Of a stretch of 64,000 nt of DNA, positions 38,501 through 49,576 are shown one piece after another (position 1 is the stretch's first letter; each line of letters starts with the position of its first letter). Under the pieces are notes generated by a model. That model was given only the letters and a program-made list of their open reading frames with translations, was not told where the DNA came from and did no database searches. The DNA is from Ananas comosus (lineage: Eukaryota; Streptophyta; Magnoliopsida; Poales; Bromeliaceae), in the NCBI RefSeq assembly GCF_001540865.1, contig NC_033621.1, positions 4,563,604-4,627,603 on the forward strand. The letters run 5' to 3'. A program made the translations under genes and the position numbers.

Positions 38501-39405
38501 GTAGCCAGAAAGGCAACACATCCTCTACTCATCAGCTGTCGAGCCCTCGCCGAAGATATCCAAGTGGCAAGCAGTGTACTCCTGCAGCCTCTACAAGTAA
38601 ACTCCTCCTGGCCTGACTCGCGGAACGTCACTGTCCTCTCTCCACAATCGATAGTAGCATAGTACCGCGCCAGCCAATCCATACCAAGCACGACGTCAAA
38701 GTCCTGCAGCTGCTCTAACACCAACAGGTCTGCGGGCATGATCCACAAGTCCAACTGTACCGGACACGACCAACAACACTCTGCAACCTGTAAAACATGG
38801 TCCGGGATCTGCACCTCTCGTGTCTGTGATAAAACTCCTAACTCTAGACCATGCAACAATGTAAATGCTGGGCTAACAAAAGAATGCGAGGCACCGGTAT
38901 CAAAAAGAGTACAAGCTCTAATACCAGAAATCAAAGTGATACCTGCCACCACTCGGTCGGCTGCTAAAGAGTCCTCCACCTGTGCTGCATAGACCCTGCC
39001 GCTCGGAGTCTGCTGTCGTCGCTCGCCCAGATGCGGCATAGACGATCTGTCCTCCTGGCGAAAACTCGAAGCTGCTCCAAAAGAAGGCTGAGATGCCGGC
39101 TGCGCTGATGCAGTGGATGGTGCTGGTGATGCTGTATGGGGGCAAGCTGACCTCATATGTCAGGGCTAACCGCAACCATAACACCTGCGCTTTCTCTGCT
39201 CGCACTGCCGGGGCCAGTGTGGTCCCCCGCAGATCACACACTGCGGTGTCCTCTGAGTCTGTCCCTGCTGACGGGATCCCCTGGAACGTTGACGCTCCGA
39301 TGGCCTACGACCCTGAGAGCGTGATCGTGGAGGCCTCGGCGGACGCCTGCTGCTCGACTGTTCAGCATCATCTAAAAAGGGGGCTTCCTGTCCTGACTCT
39401 GCCCC
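35526..39405 (-). pseudogene. Degenerate gag-pol of a Ty3/gypsy (chromovirus-like) retrotransposon
   Basis: On the - strand, domains follow the Ty3/gypsy order. They are an Arg/Ser-rich gag C-terminus with CCHC knuckles (39330-39130) and an aspartic protease with DTGASHSF (about 38890). Then come reverse transcriptase with VFIDDIL (about 37890), RNase H (37400-37000), integrase zinc finger and core (36900-36073), and a C-terminal region with a chromodomain-like tail (36063-35572). Domain order and tail suggest the Del/Tekay lineage. It is dead: in-frame stops lie at 39166-39168, 38290-38292, 38110-38112, 37298-37300, 36760-36762, 36718-36720 and 36331-36333, with a frameshift near 37417. It is also truncated within gag at about 39405, so the 5' LTR and primer-binding site are absent. 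Confidence 0.93.
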
Positions 39406-39500
39406 ACATAATTTATATATATTGTCAATGAAAAATTTTATTCATTCATTAAAAAGTTAAAATATTTATCATCTTACATTATATATGTATAAAAAAATTT

Positions 39501-39557
<57 letters not shown>

Positions 39558-40943
39558 GAGCTGGAACACTATTGATAGTATTTGCCTTTATTTACTATCA
39601 AGTTTTTTATACTATTGATAGTAGAGGTGCAATGCACGTCACACAAGAAATATAAAGTTTTAAAAATAATTTAATTATTTTTTTTGATTTTTCAAAAGTT
39701 AATTTAATTTTTTGATAGTCAAAACAAAAAAATTAACCACCGGCCAACTCTCTCTCTCTATATATATATGTATTAATTGTTTACGCTATAAATCGACATT
39801 GAACGCGTATTTAAGAAGTGTCCACATCGAACACATTTCCGACACTGACATGCGTGTGTCCGATATAGACACGTGAGGCTTATAGAAGTGTCCTGATACA
39901 TAGTATATTATTCTATATAAATATATAAAAATATTCTAAATATATTAAATTGTTCAATTTTTATAGTTTTATATTTCGGATTATAATATAACTATCAACA
40001 AAGTGAGGTATAGATATAATATCCTCTCTCAGATGATATATTAAAAATCAGACTCATCAGCTATATTTAAAAAAAATTATACATTAAATATTTATTAGAT
40101 AAAATCGTACATAACTTATTTGAGCTATGAAATATTTCGAATCGACTACCCAATTTTTCTAAATTTTACTTTCACTGCCAAATCTTTCAATTTATTGGGT
40201 TTGAGTCAGTCAGCAGTATTTTGACTTTAAAATTTAAATTTAATTATTTTAATAAATTTATAGTTGCAAGAATTATATGAAGTAATATACTAATTATATC
40301 TGTAAGAATAAGCAACATATTCAAATTTAAAATCAAGGTGCTGTTAACTAGCTCAAGTCAAATAAATTGAAAAGATGGATATATAATGAGATCAACATTT
40401 TAAAAGGTTTAGTAGCCAATTCAAAATAGCTTATAATTCCGATAAATTTTATACATTTTAATTTAATTTATTAAATATATAATTATTAAATGTCCTTTTA
40501 TTAGGTACTAGAAAAGGAATATATGATTGGGCACTTCAAGATTTGTGGAGGGACATAATCAAGTGGTGACAACCTAGCAATGTGAGACCCCTGCAGCTTC
40601 AATAAATAGTTGGTATATACTCATTTAAAAATTCTTTGGTACATCAGTGTGAATTGCATGCCAAACAAAATTATAATGTAATAAACCAAAAAACAAAAAG
40701 AGTAATTAAAAAAAAGTAAGGCCCCAGTAGTTGTTGTTGCCTTTATTTTATTATTATTTAAATAAAATTTTTACATAAAAATAGTGTAAGAGGAAATGAT
40801 GGATTGTTTAGAAAAATAAAAAATTGGAAGTAATTTATTTTGCTTTCAAAATATTTTAGAGGAGTTGTAATCTATTATTTGACCAAATGCAATAAGAAGG
40901 AAAAAAAAAAAAAAAGTCTTTCTGTAGATGTATCAAATTATAC
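39406..40943. repeat. Direct duplication, copy B (empty sites)
   Basis: The 1.54-kb copy begins abruptly at the truncated gag sequence (matching 29375 onward) and matches copy A to about 40942. There copy A has the gypsy LTR while copy B continues uninterrupted. The CACTA target is empty (TGT at 40342-40344). A longer (GA)n run lies at about 39519-39554. Confidence 0.93.
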
Positions 40944-43180
40944 AAATTAATATTTTAAAAAGTAAATACAGATGCCAAAAGAGGCCTTTTTTTTTTTGAA
41001 AAAACTTCAAATGCCACCCATGTGATTTCGTACTTTTTTATTTTAATACCTTGTGACTTAAAGTTTATCAATTTAGTACCCCATGGTTTTATTTTTGTCT
41101 TTTTATTTGTTACTCTACTCTTTTTTTTTCGTTAAATCAGTGATAAATTTAAAACTAAAATTATTAAAGTGAATATGTGATAAACTTGGTGGAATATCTG
41201 AAGTTTTTTATATATAATTTAATAAAATGTTAACAAATGATCTAACGAAAAGAGAAAAATGAAACCACAATTTACTAAATTGATACACTTTAAACCACAT
41301 AGGTGGTATTTGAAGTTTATCCTTTTTTCACTTATTTAATCTTTAAGATCATTACTGTTGTAAATTTCGCTTGCATATAAATTTTTTGATGGTCCTATCG
41401 GGCGACAAACACGCAATTTTATATTGGGTGTGAAAAAGATTATTTGTAGCTGTACAAGGATTAACCTTTCTAGTATTAATAACTTGGGTTTACGGTTTAA
41501 AGTGAGAAATGAAATAATTTGAGCTTATGCTCGTAATGTAAAAAAGATAAAATTAAAACTACAAAGATAAAATCAAAACTACAAAATAATGTAAAAAAGA
41601 TGACGACTCAGAAACTTTCTTCAAATTATCTAAAAGGTTAAGAACATTATTCTAAATTTTGCCGATCCTGAGAAGGAAAAAAAAGTAATTATGAGAGGTT
41701 TATTCTGCAAAATGACATATAATGTTTATACTCTTGAAAACGACAGTGTCCAATGTGTCCCCAAATCAAGAAAATAATAATCTCTCCATTATATCTCCTA
41801 ATCAAAAAGAAATTAATAAGTTCTCCTTATACTGTTAAAAATAAGAGTCTTATATCCAATATAAATTTAAACTTTAATCTGTATATAATGAGTGTATCTC
41901 TACTTAATATTGCATAAATTTTTTTGGTAGAACTTAGAGCTTTTGTGTTAGGCCTGAGCCTTGTCTAAATTCGCAATATATTTATTTGAGACCCTAAAAT
42001 CAAAAAAAACAAAAGAATAATTTTCATAAATTAAGAGTTACAAAGAATAAATAAATAAACAAAAATATGAAGTACATTTATTCACAAAAATCAGATCAGA
42101 GGTCCATCACTATGATTTGCTGAGAATAATTTTAGAAGGTTATATTCTAGCTTATTCTAATGCAAAAAAAAGAAAAAAAAAAGGGAAAAAAAAAGTACCA
42201 AAACATCTCAAATATTTTTAAATAAAAATTTTGATAAATTCAATTAATGGTGATTATTTTAAATTCAACTCTTCTATATGCTTTTTGAGCTGATGAAGTA
42301 CAGGCACTAATATTGATACTGAACAGAGTCATTAATTTTAACTAATAACATAGTTACTAATTTTAGCAAAATCTTTATTTGAGTAAGAAAATAGTTCAAA
42401 CCAAAGTAACTAAAAGTTGAGAGGGGGCATCAAGCCGAAGAAAAATAGTTGAGGGGCCTAATTCAAAATAGGACCCCATAGTTCCCATGCATCACCTTGT
42501 TCTAGTTTCACTGTAATTTGGTAGAGAGAGAGAGAGATCTCCAAAGGGGCTTAGGTTGGGCTAAGATTGGGCTTAAATTGGCCCTGTTGTTGGATTCCAC
42601 TAACCAAATTTGGCCTAATGGCTAAATTACATTGATGGCCCTCAAACTATTAGGTGATGACATTTCAGTGAACTTTAATTTGTTAATTGTTAAATGTTGT
42701 GGCTTCAATTTTGTAAATTATTACAATTAAGTTTAGCAATCCAATTAAATTGGCTAGATATTGAAAATGCCGTTGATGTGGCAATGATGTGGTATCCTAG
42801 TTATTATCACATCATCCATCATCAACTATAGGACAGTCATATCACTACCACATCAGCAGCAAGTCACTATTCAGTCTAAAAGATTGTATTATATAGGACT
42901 TGATTGCAACAATCTAAAAAGTTTGAGTTAAAAATTATAATTTAACTTATATGTTTGAAGACCAAAAGTGTAAGGTAGTCGATGCCCAATTCCCAAACTA
43001 TGATATGCTTTGGCCTTGAAGTGTAATTTTTGAAAGGATTAAGGGAAATTTGATATGAAATCTCCTCAGCCATAGTTAGGGTTGTAAAACAGGCCAGGAA
43101 ACCCTTGCGTCGGCCTAGTCCGGCCCGGCACGGCCTGCATCCATGGGCTGGAACTTGTTTGTCCATAGCTCGGCACGTAC
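40944..43180. other. Intergenic DNA with MITEs, no gene seen
   Basis: Apart from the MITE at 41002-41318, about 42620-42960 belongs to the family with GGCTAAATTACA ends seen at 18290 and 54485. About 43080-43160 is GC-rich (GGCCTAGTCCGGCCCGGCAC) and resembles the repeat at 2997-3130. Nothing coding was recognised. Confidence 0.5.
41002..41318. mobile_element. MITE, family with ACTTCAAATACCACC ends
   Basis: The left end AAACTTCAAATGCCACCCAT is mirrored by ATAGGTGGTATTTGAAGTTT at the right. Same family as 19109-19439. No coding capacity. Confidence 0.75.
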
Positions 43181-44738
43181 GGGTGTTAACGGGTCAGATT
43201 TAAGGTGGATATTTGAATACCCAAACCAGAATCCGACATCCAAAATTGAAATCCAAATTCGACTCTGAACCTGTTAGATTTTGAAAACTCATATTCAAGT
43301 CCAAACCCGCCCAAAAATCCAAAATTGGAATCCAAACCTGAAAACCCGAACTCAAAAACAATTTTTACCAAATTTCAAAACGTAATATACTAAAATTTAA
43401 TCCCAAGCTTTTCACTGCTTTTTTTTGTTCTTATTCTTTCTTTTGCAATCAAGTTTTTAAATTTCTTGATTTCATCGCAATAAAATTGACACTGTTAAAA
43501 GAGGATTTAGATTTTAACGATATTACCATGCCATCGCCTATTTAGATTTTTTTTTTGCATGTCAATTTTGGTCTCTAAACTTTATTTTTCACTTTAGTCC
43601 CCAAAATAAAATTTTAAAATTTTGAATTTAAATCCAAATTTTATTTTAAAATTAATCCAAAAATTTATGAGTAAAAAAAAAAGTCTATACTCATAAAAAT
43701 ATAACAGTTAAACTATGTATTATAGTAATATTTTTTCGCCGCATCACGCGCAAACCCTTAACTAGTTACCAATATGCATCCGCTGTAAATATGAACGTAG
43801 AGCGCTTTCTAATTAGTACCCGGTCATTTTCATCTCAAACCTCAACCAAGCGTGATAGGGACTGATTAGGGACTAGAGAGCAATTTAACACCAAACAATG
43901 AAATATATTCATATTAATTTAACATGTGTCCATTAATGGGATGCTTTTTGGATTTAATGCATTTAATAAAGCAGTTGAGCAATTACGCTATCACGACTTT
44001 AAATTTGTCCACCTACCCCGAAGCTGCAGAATTTACTATTTTATTAGTTGTGTATTCTCTTAATAATTTCGTATTATAATTTGCTGGATATTTAAAAAAC
44101 TTAAGACTCGTAGTGTCTCGTCAATCAGAAATTTTTCTTTGTAAATTTATAAGAGAAATATTTCAATGCACCAGCCGATTTAAATTTGACCATTCAAATT
44201 TTTGAGGTTAAGATTGACTTTTATAATAGTAACTTTCTCAGCAGGTTACCAATCAATCGTAAAAATAATATTTGAAAATATTTATTAGTTAATTACCAAA
44301 TTTGATAATATCGGACAAATGTTCATTTCCTAATTTAATTTTGTTACTAACTAAATTAGATAATGGCTAAATTTGATAGGTGATAAATCTTCATAAATTC
44401 GAATTTAAAATTAAACTTGAGTTTAAACTTTATATTTGTAATTGTATAAATTAAATTTAAATTTTAGAAAGAAAAATTTATATTTAAATGAGTAAACATT
44501 TCAATTCAAATTGTCAATTCAATATTAAACTAACATGAAGGTTCAAAAATGTTAATCTCTTTAAAATTGTAATTTAATTTATAGTGTATTTATAAACTTT
44601 TATTATTTATTTAAATAAAAGATTTCTATATTTTAAAGTAAGTTGAAATCGTTAACTCAATATTGAAAAACAACATTAAATTTCAAAAATATTGATCAAA
44701 TTTAAATTATAAATTTAGATTTAATTTATATTATAGTT
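43181..44738. other. Intergenic DNA, no gene seen
   Basis: The segment at 43185-43400 (TTAACGGGTCAGATT, then CCAAACCCGCCC-type words) resembles 57419 onward and is probably a degraded hAT-like MITE. The remainder is AT-rich without recognised features. Confidence 0.45.
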
Positions 44739-45893
44739 AAAAAAATAAATTTTGTTAACTATTTAAACATAGAGTTTCGATGTTTGAAAATTAATTTTAA
44801 ATTACAAATTACTAAATTTATGACTCAATGTCATCATAAATTATTATTAAAATCAGTCTTCAAAATGGGTAATCCAATTAAAAACTCATTCTCTCCCCGA
44901 TTCAAGGGTAGTATGCAAAACTTTCCAATATTAGTTATTTAACTTCTTAATATTAGCTCTTTCGTTTTTCCAAAAAACTCTAGTTTCACATACCTGGTGA
45001 CCGATACTGCTTGTGCGATAGCAGGTCATTTTTTTTTATGCATAAATCTTAATCCTTTATTTCTTTAAAAATAAGCGGTTAAAATTTAAAACAGAGTATT
45101 AAAACATTGCTCAATTTATAATTGTATAAATAAATTTATAATTGGTATAAGGTATACTTTATATTTGTAACCAATTAAAAAAATAAATTTTGTTAAACAA
45201 TTAATTTAAAACATAGAGTTTCGATGTTGAAAATTAATTTTAAATTACAAGTTTACTCAAATTTATGACTCAACTCACATAAATTATTATTAAAATCAGT
45301 CTCAAAAGGTAATTCCAATAAAAACTCATTCTCTCCCCGATTCAAGGTAGTAATTCAAAACTTTCCACTGATGTATTATTATTAACTTTAATATTAGCTC
45401 TTTATCGTTTTTAAAAACTCTAGTTCGCTATACCTGTGACCGATACTGGCTGTGCGATAGCAGGTCATTTTTTTTTATGGCATAAAATCTTAATCCTTTA
45501 TTTCTTTAATAATAAGCGGGTTAAAATTTTAGAAGCATGAGTATTGAAACATTGGCTCAATTTAAAATTATACATTTAAATTTATAATTGTAATAATTGT
45601 ATAAATTTATAATTGTAAATAAACCAATTAAAAACTGCATTCTCCTCTCTCTCGATCAAGGGTAGTATGGCAAAACTTTTCAATATTAGTTATTTAACTT
45701 CTTAATATTAGCTCTTTCGTTTTTTCCAAAAAAAATCTCTTTGTAGTTCTCAACAATACCTGTAACTCGATACTGCTTGTGCGTAGCGGGTCATCTGTTT
45801 TGTTATGGCATAATCTTAATCCTTTATTTCTTAAAAAATAAGCGGGCTAAAATTAGAAACAGAATATTGAAACATTGCTCAATTTAATATACA
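44739..45893. repeat. Three diverged tandem copies
   Basis: Copy 1 (44739-45120), copy 2 (45179-45572) and a shorter copy 3 (about 45610-45893) share the same order of words: AACTCATTCTCTCCCCGATT, TATTAGCTCTTTCGTTTTT, CCGATACTGCTTGTGCGATA and CTTAATCCTTTATTTCTT. Many of the differences are one- or two-base indels. No coding sequence. Confidence 0.85.
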
Positions 45894-46092
45894 GGAATAT
45901 ATCTCCAATCAGTCATAATTGTAGCCAATTGAATGAAAAGAGTCCAATCAAAAATTAATTCAAATTACACATTAACGTGATTCTTAAAAATACAAAAAAA
46001 AAAGAGTAAAATTTATACTTCTAATGCAATGTGGGGAGCATTTGACAAGGATATTTGCAAAAATCTTTATGTGAAAAAAACTGGCAGAGTTT

Positions 46093-46674
46093 CCTCCTCC
46101 TAGGAATGCACAACGGGGCGGATCGGGGCGAAAGCCCGCGCCCGCCTCCCGTCCCGATCAGTGGATCGGGTTAAACAATACATCCCATAATCTTCATCCC
46201 ACGTCTCGTAAACTCCGTCCTCCGCCGGCGCCTCATACCGCCGCCGCAACAATAATATTTTTATAAAATTATAATATTATTAATATTTTATAAAAATATT
46301 AAATTCAATCAATTTTTAATAATATTATATATATTATAATCATCATTATAAAAATAAAAATTATCAATCACAAATTCAAATAAAATTCAAAAGTTTCAAA
46401 AAATTAGATGAGAGTACTAACTTTATTTATTTTTGAACTTTTTGTAATATATATTATTTTTAAGATATTTGTTTCAAAATATAAATAATTTCGGGCGAAT
46501 GTCTGGGCGGATTCATGATCAAAATTTTTTCTGTTTCCTACCCTGAATCCGTCTCAGATCGTAACCCCGTTTCCCGCCCAGAATCCGTTTATTTTCCCTC
46601 ATTTACTGCCCCGTCGGAACGGATTGGGGCGGGAGCTCTACCAACCCGGATCCGTTTGCATACCTACCTCCTCC
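46093..46674. mobile_element. hAT-type MITE with 8-bp TSD
   Basis: The element 46101-46666 (566 bp) begins TAGGAATGCACAACGGG and ends with the inverse of TAGGTATGCAAACGGAT. CCTCCTCC lies on both sides (46093-46100, 46667-46674). Because this duplicated word is itself simple, the TSD is somewhat less certain than at 4394. The interior has GGATCGGGGCGGG words near both ends. Non-autonomous. Confidence 0.82.
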
Positions 46675-47151
46675 TCAAGAGCAACAGAAAATATTAATGA
46701 AACCAGCCACATCTTTAATTAATGCATATTTCTATGGAAAGTTACATCTAACAAAACTAATAAATATTTTGACGTGTTGGCAGTTGGGAGCGTTGAATCT
46801 TTTCTTTAACTTTAATAGGAATAGAAACATAATATGTATGCATTGAATCTTAGGTGCATTATTTACATCTCTTAAACTCTTCTTACAGTTTGACGGCTAT
46901 TCCGCTCGAAGAGTAACAGAAAATATCAATGAAACCAATGTCAAATCTTCAATTAATGCATATTTCCATGTGAAATTACATCTAACAAACTGACAAATAC
47001 TCAGACATGTTGGGAACAGTGAATCTTTTCTTAAAGCGGGACCAGTAAACAGAAAGTAGCTGGGAAAGATAATTTCACATGATATCTGCTTCTTTCAAAA
47101 GCACTTGTTACAGAAATAATTGACCAAGTCTTAATAGCAAGAGATGTTCAC

Positions 47152-47156
<5 letters not shown>
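46675..47156. other. Upstream region of the lectin receptor kinase
   Basis: Two related segments (about 46685-46830 and 46915-47035) share ACAGAAAATATnAATGAAACCA, AATTAATGCATATTTC and ACATCTAACAAA. This is a short internal duplication in the presumed promoter. No gene. Confidence 0.6.

Positions 47157-47183
<27 letters not shown>
47157..47183. repeat. (CTG)9 microsatellite next to a TATA box
   Basis: Nine perfect CTG units end three bases before the TATA box of the receptor-kinase gene. Confidence 0.95.
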
Positions 47184-47186
<3 letters not shown>

Positions 47187-47187
<1 letters not shown>

Positions 47188-47193
47188 ATAAAT
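47187..47193 (+). promoter_or_regulatory. TATA box of the lectin receptor kinase
   Basis: TATAAAT lies 50 bp upstream of the first ATG. Transcription start would be near 47217, giving a leader of about 20 nt. Confidence 0.65.
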
Positions 47194-47236
47194 TATAAGC
47201 CACATATATAATCTGCAAGTCATTACAACTTCTCTT

Positions 47237-49576
47237 ATGGCTGGTACCAGCATGAAGCTGCTCCATGACTTCATTTTCCTCCTAATTTTCTCTCTCTTTT
47301 CATTCCCCAAACTCAATATCTCTGCTGCAGCTACTGACACACTTTTCAGAGGCCAAACTCTCTCTGGAGATCAAACCCTTGTCTCCAGATATGGCAACTT
47401 CGAGCTGGGCTTCTTCTCCCCAGGTAACTCGCACAGATACTACTTAGCCATCTGGTACAAGAAAGTCTCTGTAAGAACTACAGCTTGGGTAGCAAACAGA
47501 GATAAGCCCCTCTCCAACCCCTCATCCTCGCTTCTAAAGCTGACCACAACTGGCAAGCTTGTCCTTCTCCAAACAGCACCCAACACGACCGTAATCTGGT
47601 CCTCCGAGTCCGCTTCCTCCGCTGCGATTGCGGTGCTCGGCGACGACGGAAATCTTGTCGTAAAAGATGGTAATTCAAGCTCCCAAACAACATACTGGCA
47701 GAGCTTTGACCACCCTACAAACACCTATCTCCCTGGAGCCAAGCTTGGCTATGATAAGTTCGCGGGAATAAATCGGTTCCTGACTTCTTGGAGAAGCTCA
47801 GATGATCCCTCCCCCGGGCTTTTCTCTTTCGAGATAAACCCGCGCGGCGTCAGCCAATTCTTCCTCTACTCAAACAGGACTCATGAGTACTTCACCACAG
47901 GTGTCTGGAATGGGAAAATCTTCAGTGGAGTCCCCGAGATGAGATCCAATTACTTCTTCAACTTCAATTACGTCGCGAACGCCAACGTTAACTACTTCAG
48001 TTTCGCGGTTCGCGACAAGTCGGCGATAACCAACTTCATGTTGGATTATGATGGCCAAATGAAGAGGTCGCAGTGGGATAACAACACAAAGCAGTGGGTC
48101 CTTTATGGTGTTCTTCCAAGGAATCCGTGTGATGTTTACGGCATATGCGGGCCTTTTAGTAGCTGCAGCAGCACCACCTCTCCTTTTTGCCAATGTCTAC
48201 GGGGCTTCAAGCCGCGGCTTCTCGAAGAGTGGAACTCCGGTGGCGCCTCTTCTGGATGTTCACGAAGAACTTCTCTGAGCTGCGACGAGAACGACGACTT
48301 CGACATGTTGTTTGGTGTGCAGATGCCTACTAATCCTCATCAGTTAGTCGCAGCCGTTCGTAGCGCGAAGCAGTGTGGACAAACCTGCTTAAAAAATTGT
48401 TCTTGCACTGCATACTCTTTCAATAGTGGTTGTGTGCTGTGGTTTGGAGATCTTTTGAACTTAAAGAGATTTTCCGCTACTGCGAAAAGCAATAGTGCAA
48501 CTCTCTATATTCGGCTCGCTGCTTCCGAGCTGCGAAGGCCGAAAGAGGAATGGAAGATGTATAAGATAGTAGTTGTAGTTCTCACAATTGCCGCATTTGC
48601 TGTTATTGCTTGCATTTTGTTAGCATGTGCTTTCCGCAAAAGGAAAGCAGTAGGAACTGGAAAGCAAATCAGTGGTTCCTTGCTGCTGTTTGATTACCGA
48701 ACTATAAAGAGGGCGACTTCGGGCTTCTCGCAGAAGCTCGGGAGCGGAAGCTTCGGGGCCGTCTTCAAAGGAGTACTGCAAGACGGAACTGTCGTGGCCG
48801 TGAAAAAGCTCGAGGGCTTCAGGCAAGGCGAAAAGCAGTTTAGGATGGAAGTGAGCACTCTCGGAATGATCCAACACGTCAATCTAGTCCGGCTTCGCGG
48901 GTTTTGCTCAGAGTCGGATAAAAGACTTCTCATCTACGACTGCATGCCAAACGGTTCTTTAGATTTGTATCTCTTCGGAAGAAATGATGGCTCAGAAACC
49001 TTAACTTGGAATCAGAGATTCAACATTGCTATCGGGATCGCGCGGGGATTAGCTTATCTGCATGAGAAATGTAGGGAGTGCATAATACATTGCGACATAA
49101 AACCGGAGAACATACTTCTCGATACGAACCTTTGCCCTAAGGTCGCGGATTTTGGTATGGCAAAGCTTATCGGTCGTGAATTCAGCCGTGTACTGACATC
49201 CATGAGGGGGACTTTTGGGTACCTCGCTCCGGAATGGATCGCGGGGTCGGCCATCACTCCGAAAGCCGATGTTTATAGCTTCGGATTGTTACTACTTGAG
49301 ATAGTTTCTGGAAAGCGGAACAGTAACATGAATGATGATGGAGAATGTGTGTATTTTCCTCTGCTGGTTGCGACTAAATTGTACGAAAGCGATGTGCTTT
49401 GCTTGCTAGATGAGCAGCTGAAGGGGGAAGCAAATTTGGAGGAGCTTGAAAGGGCTTGCAGGGTGGCCTGCTGGTGCATTCAGGACCACGAGTTGTGGAG
49501 GCCAACGTCCCGCCGATCCCGAAGTTACTCCAAACACTTGCGACGGAGTAAGATCGGTGATGAGATATCACTGTAA
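47237..49576 (+). CDS. G-type lectin S-receptor-like Ser/Thr kinase, 3' end frameshifted
   Basis: Intronless receptor kinase of the At2g19130 type, 779 codons. It is predicted to sit in the plasma membrane and signal through an intracellular Ser/Thr kinase; the ligand is unknown. Residues 1-31 are a signal peptide. B-lectin spans about 34-150, the S-locus glycoprotein region about 190-290, EGF-like (DVYGICGPFSSC) about 299-325 and PAN about 345-430. The membrane segment is 442-466. The kinase has its Gly loop LGSGSFGAVF from 501, VAVKK with K523, IIHCDIKPEN with catalytic D620 and VADFG with D638. Cys before D620 makes it a non-RD kinase, as common in immune receptors. After WRPT (T757) the reading goes off family sequence for 22 residues. 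In the next frame, 49507-49551 reads VPPIPKLLQTLATE then stop, the expected family tail. About 15 codons seem deleted with loss of frame, outside the catalytic core. This is either a real mutation or an assembly error. ATG 47237 is first after the TATA box; ATG 47252 is an alternative. Confidence 0.95.
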   Translation: MAGTSMKLLHDFIFLLIFSLFSFPKLNISAAATDTLFRGQTLSGDQTLVSRYGNFELGFFSPGNSHRYYLAIWYKKVSVRTTAWVANRDKPLSNPSSSLLKLTTTGKLVLLQTAPNTTVIWSSESASSAAIAVLGDDGNLVVKDGNSSSQTTYWQSFDHPTNTYLPGAKLGYDKFAGINRFLTSWRSSDDPSPGLFSFEINPRGVSQFFLYSNRTHEYFTTGVWNGKIFSGVPEMRSNYFFNFNYVANANVNYFSFAVRDKSAITNFMLDYDGQMKRSQWDNNTKQWVLYGVLPRNPCDVYGICGPFSSCSSTTSPFCQCLRGFKPRLLEEWNSGGASSGCSRRTSLSCDENDDFDMLFGVQMPTNPHQLVAAVRSAKQCGQTCLKNCSCTAYSFNSGCVLWFGDLLNLKRFSATAKSNSATLYIRLAASELRRPKEEWKMYKIVVVVLTIAAFAVIACILLACAFRKRKAVGTGKQISGSLLLFDYRTIKRATSGFSQKLGSGSFGAVFKGVLQDGTVVAVKKLEGFRQGEKQFRMEVSTLGMIQHVNLVRLRGFCSESDKRLLIYDCMPNGSLDLYLFGRNDGSETLTWNQRFNIAIGIARGLAYLHEKCRECIIHCDIKPENILLDTNLCPKVADFGMAKLIGREFSRVLTSMRGTFGYLAPEWIAGSAITPKADVYSFGLLLLEIVSGKRNSNMNDDGECVYFPLLVATKLYESDVLCLLDEQLKGEANLEELERACRVACWCIQDHELWRPTSRRSRSYSKHLRRSKIGDEISL

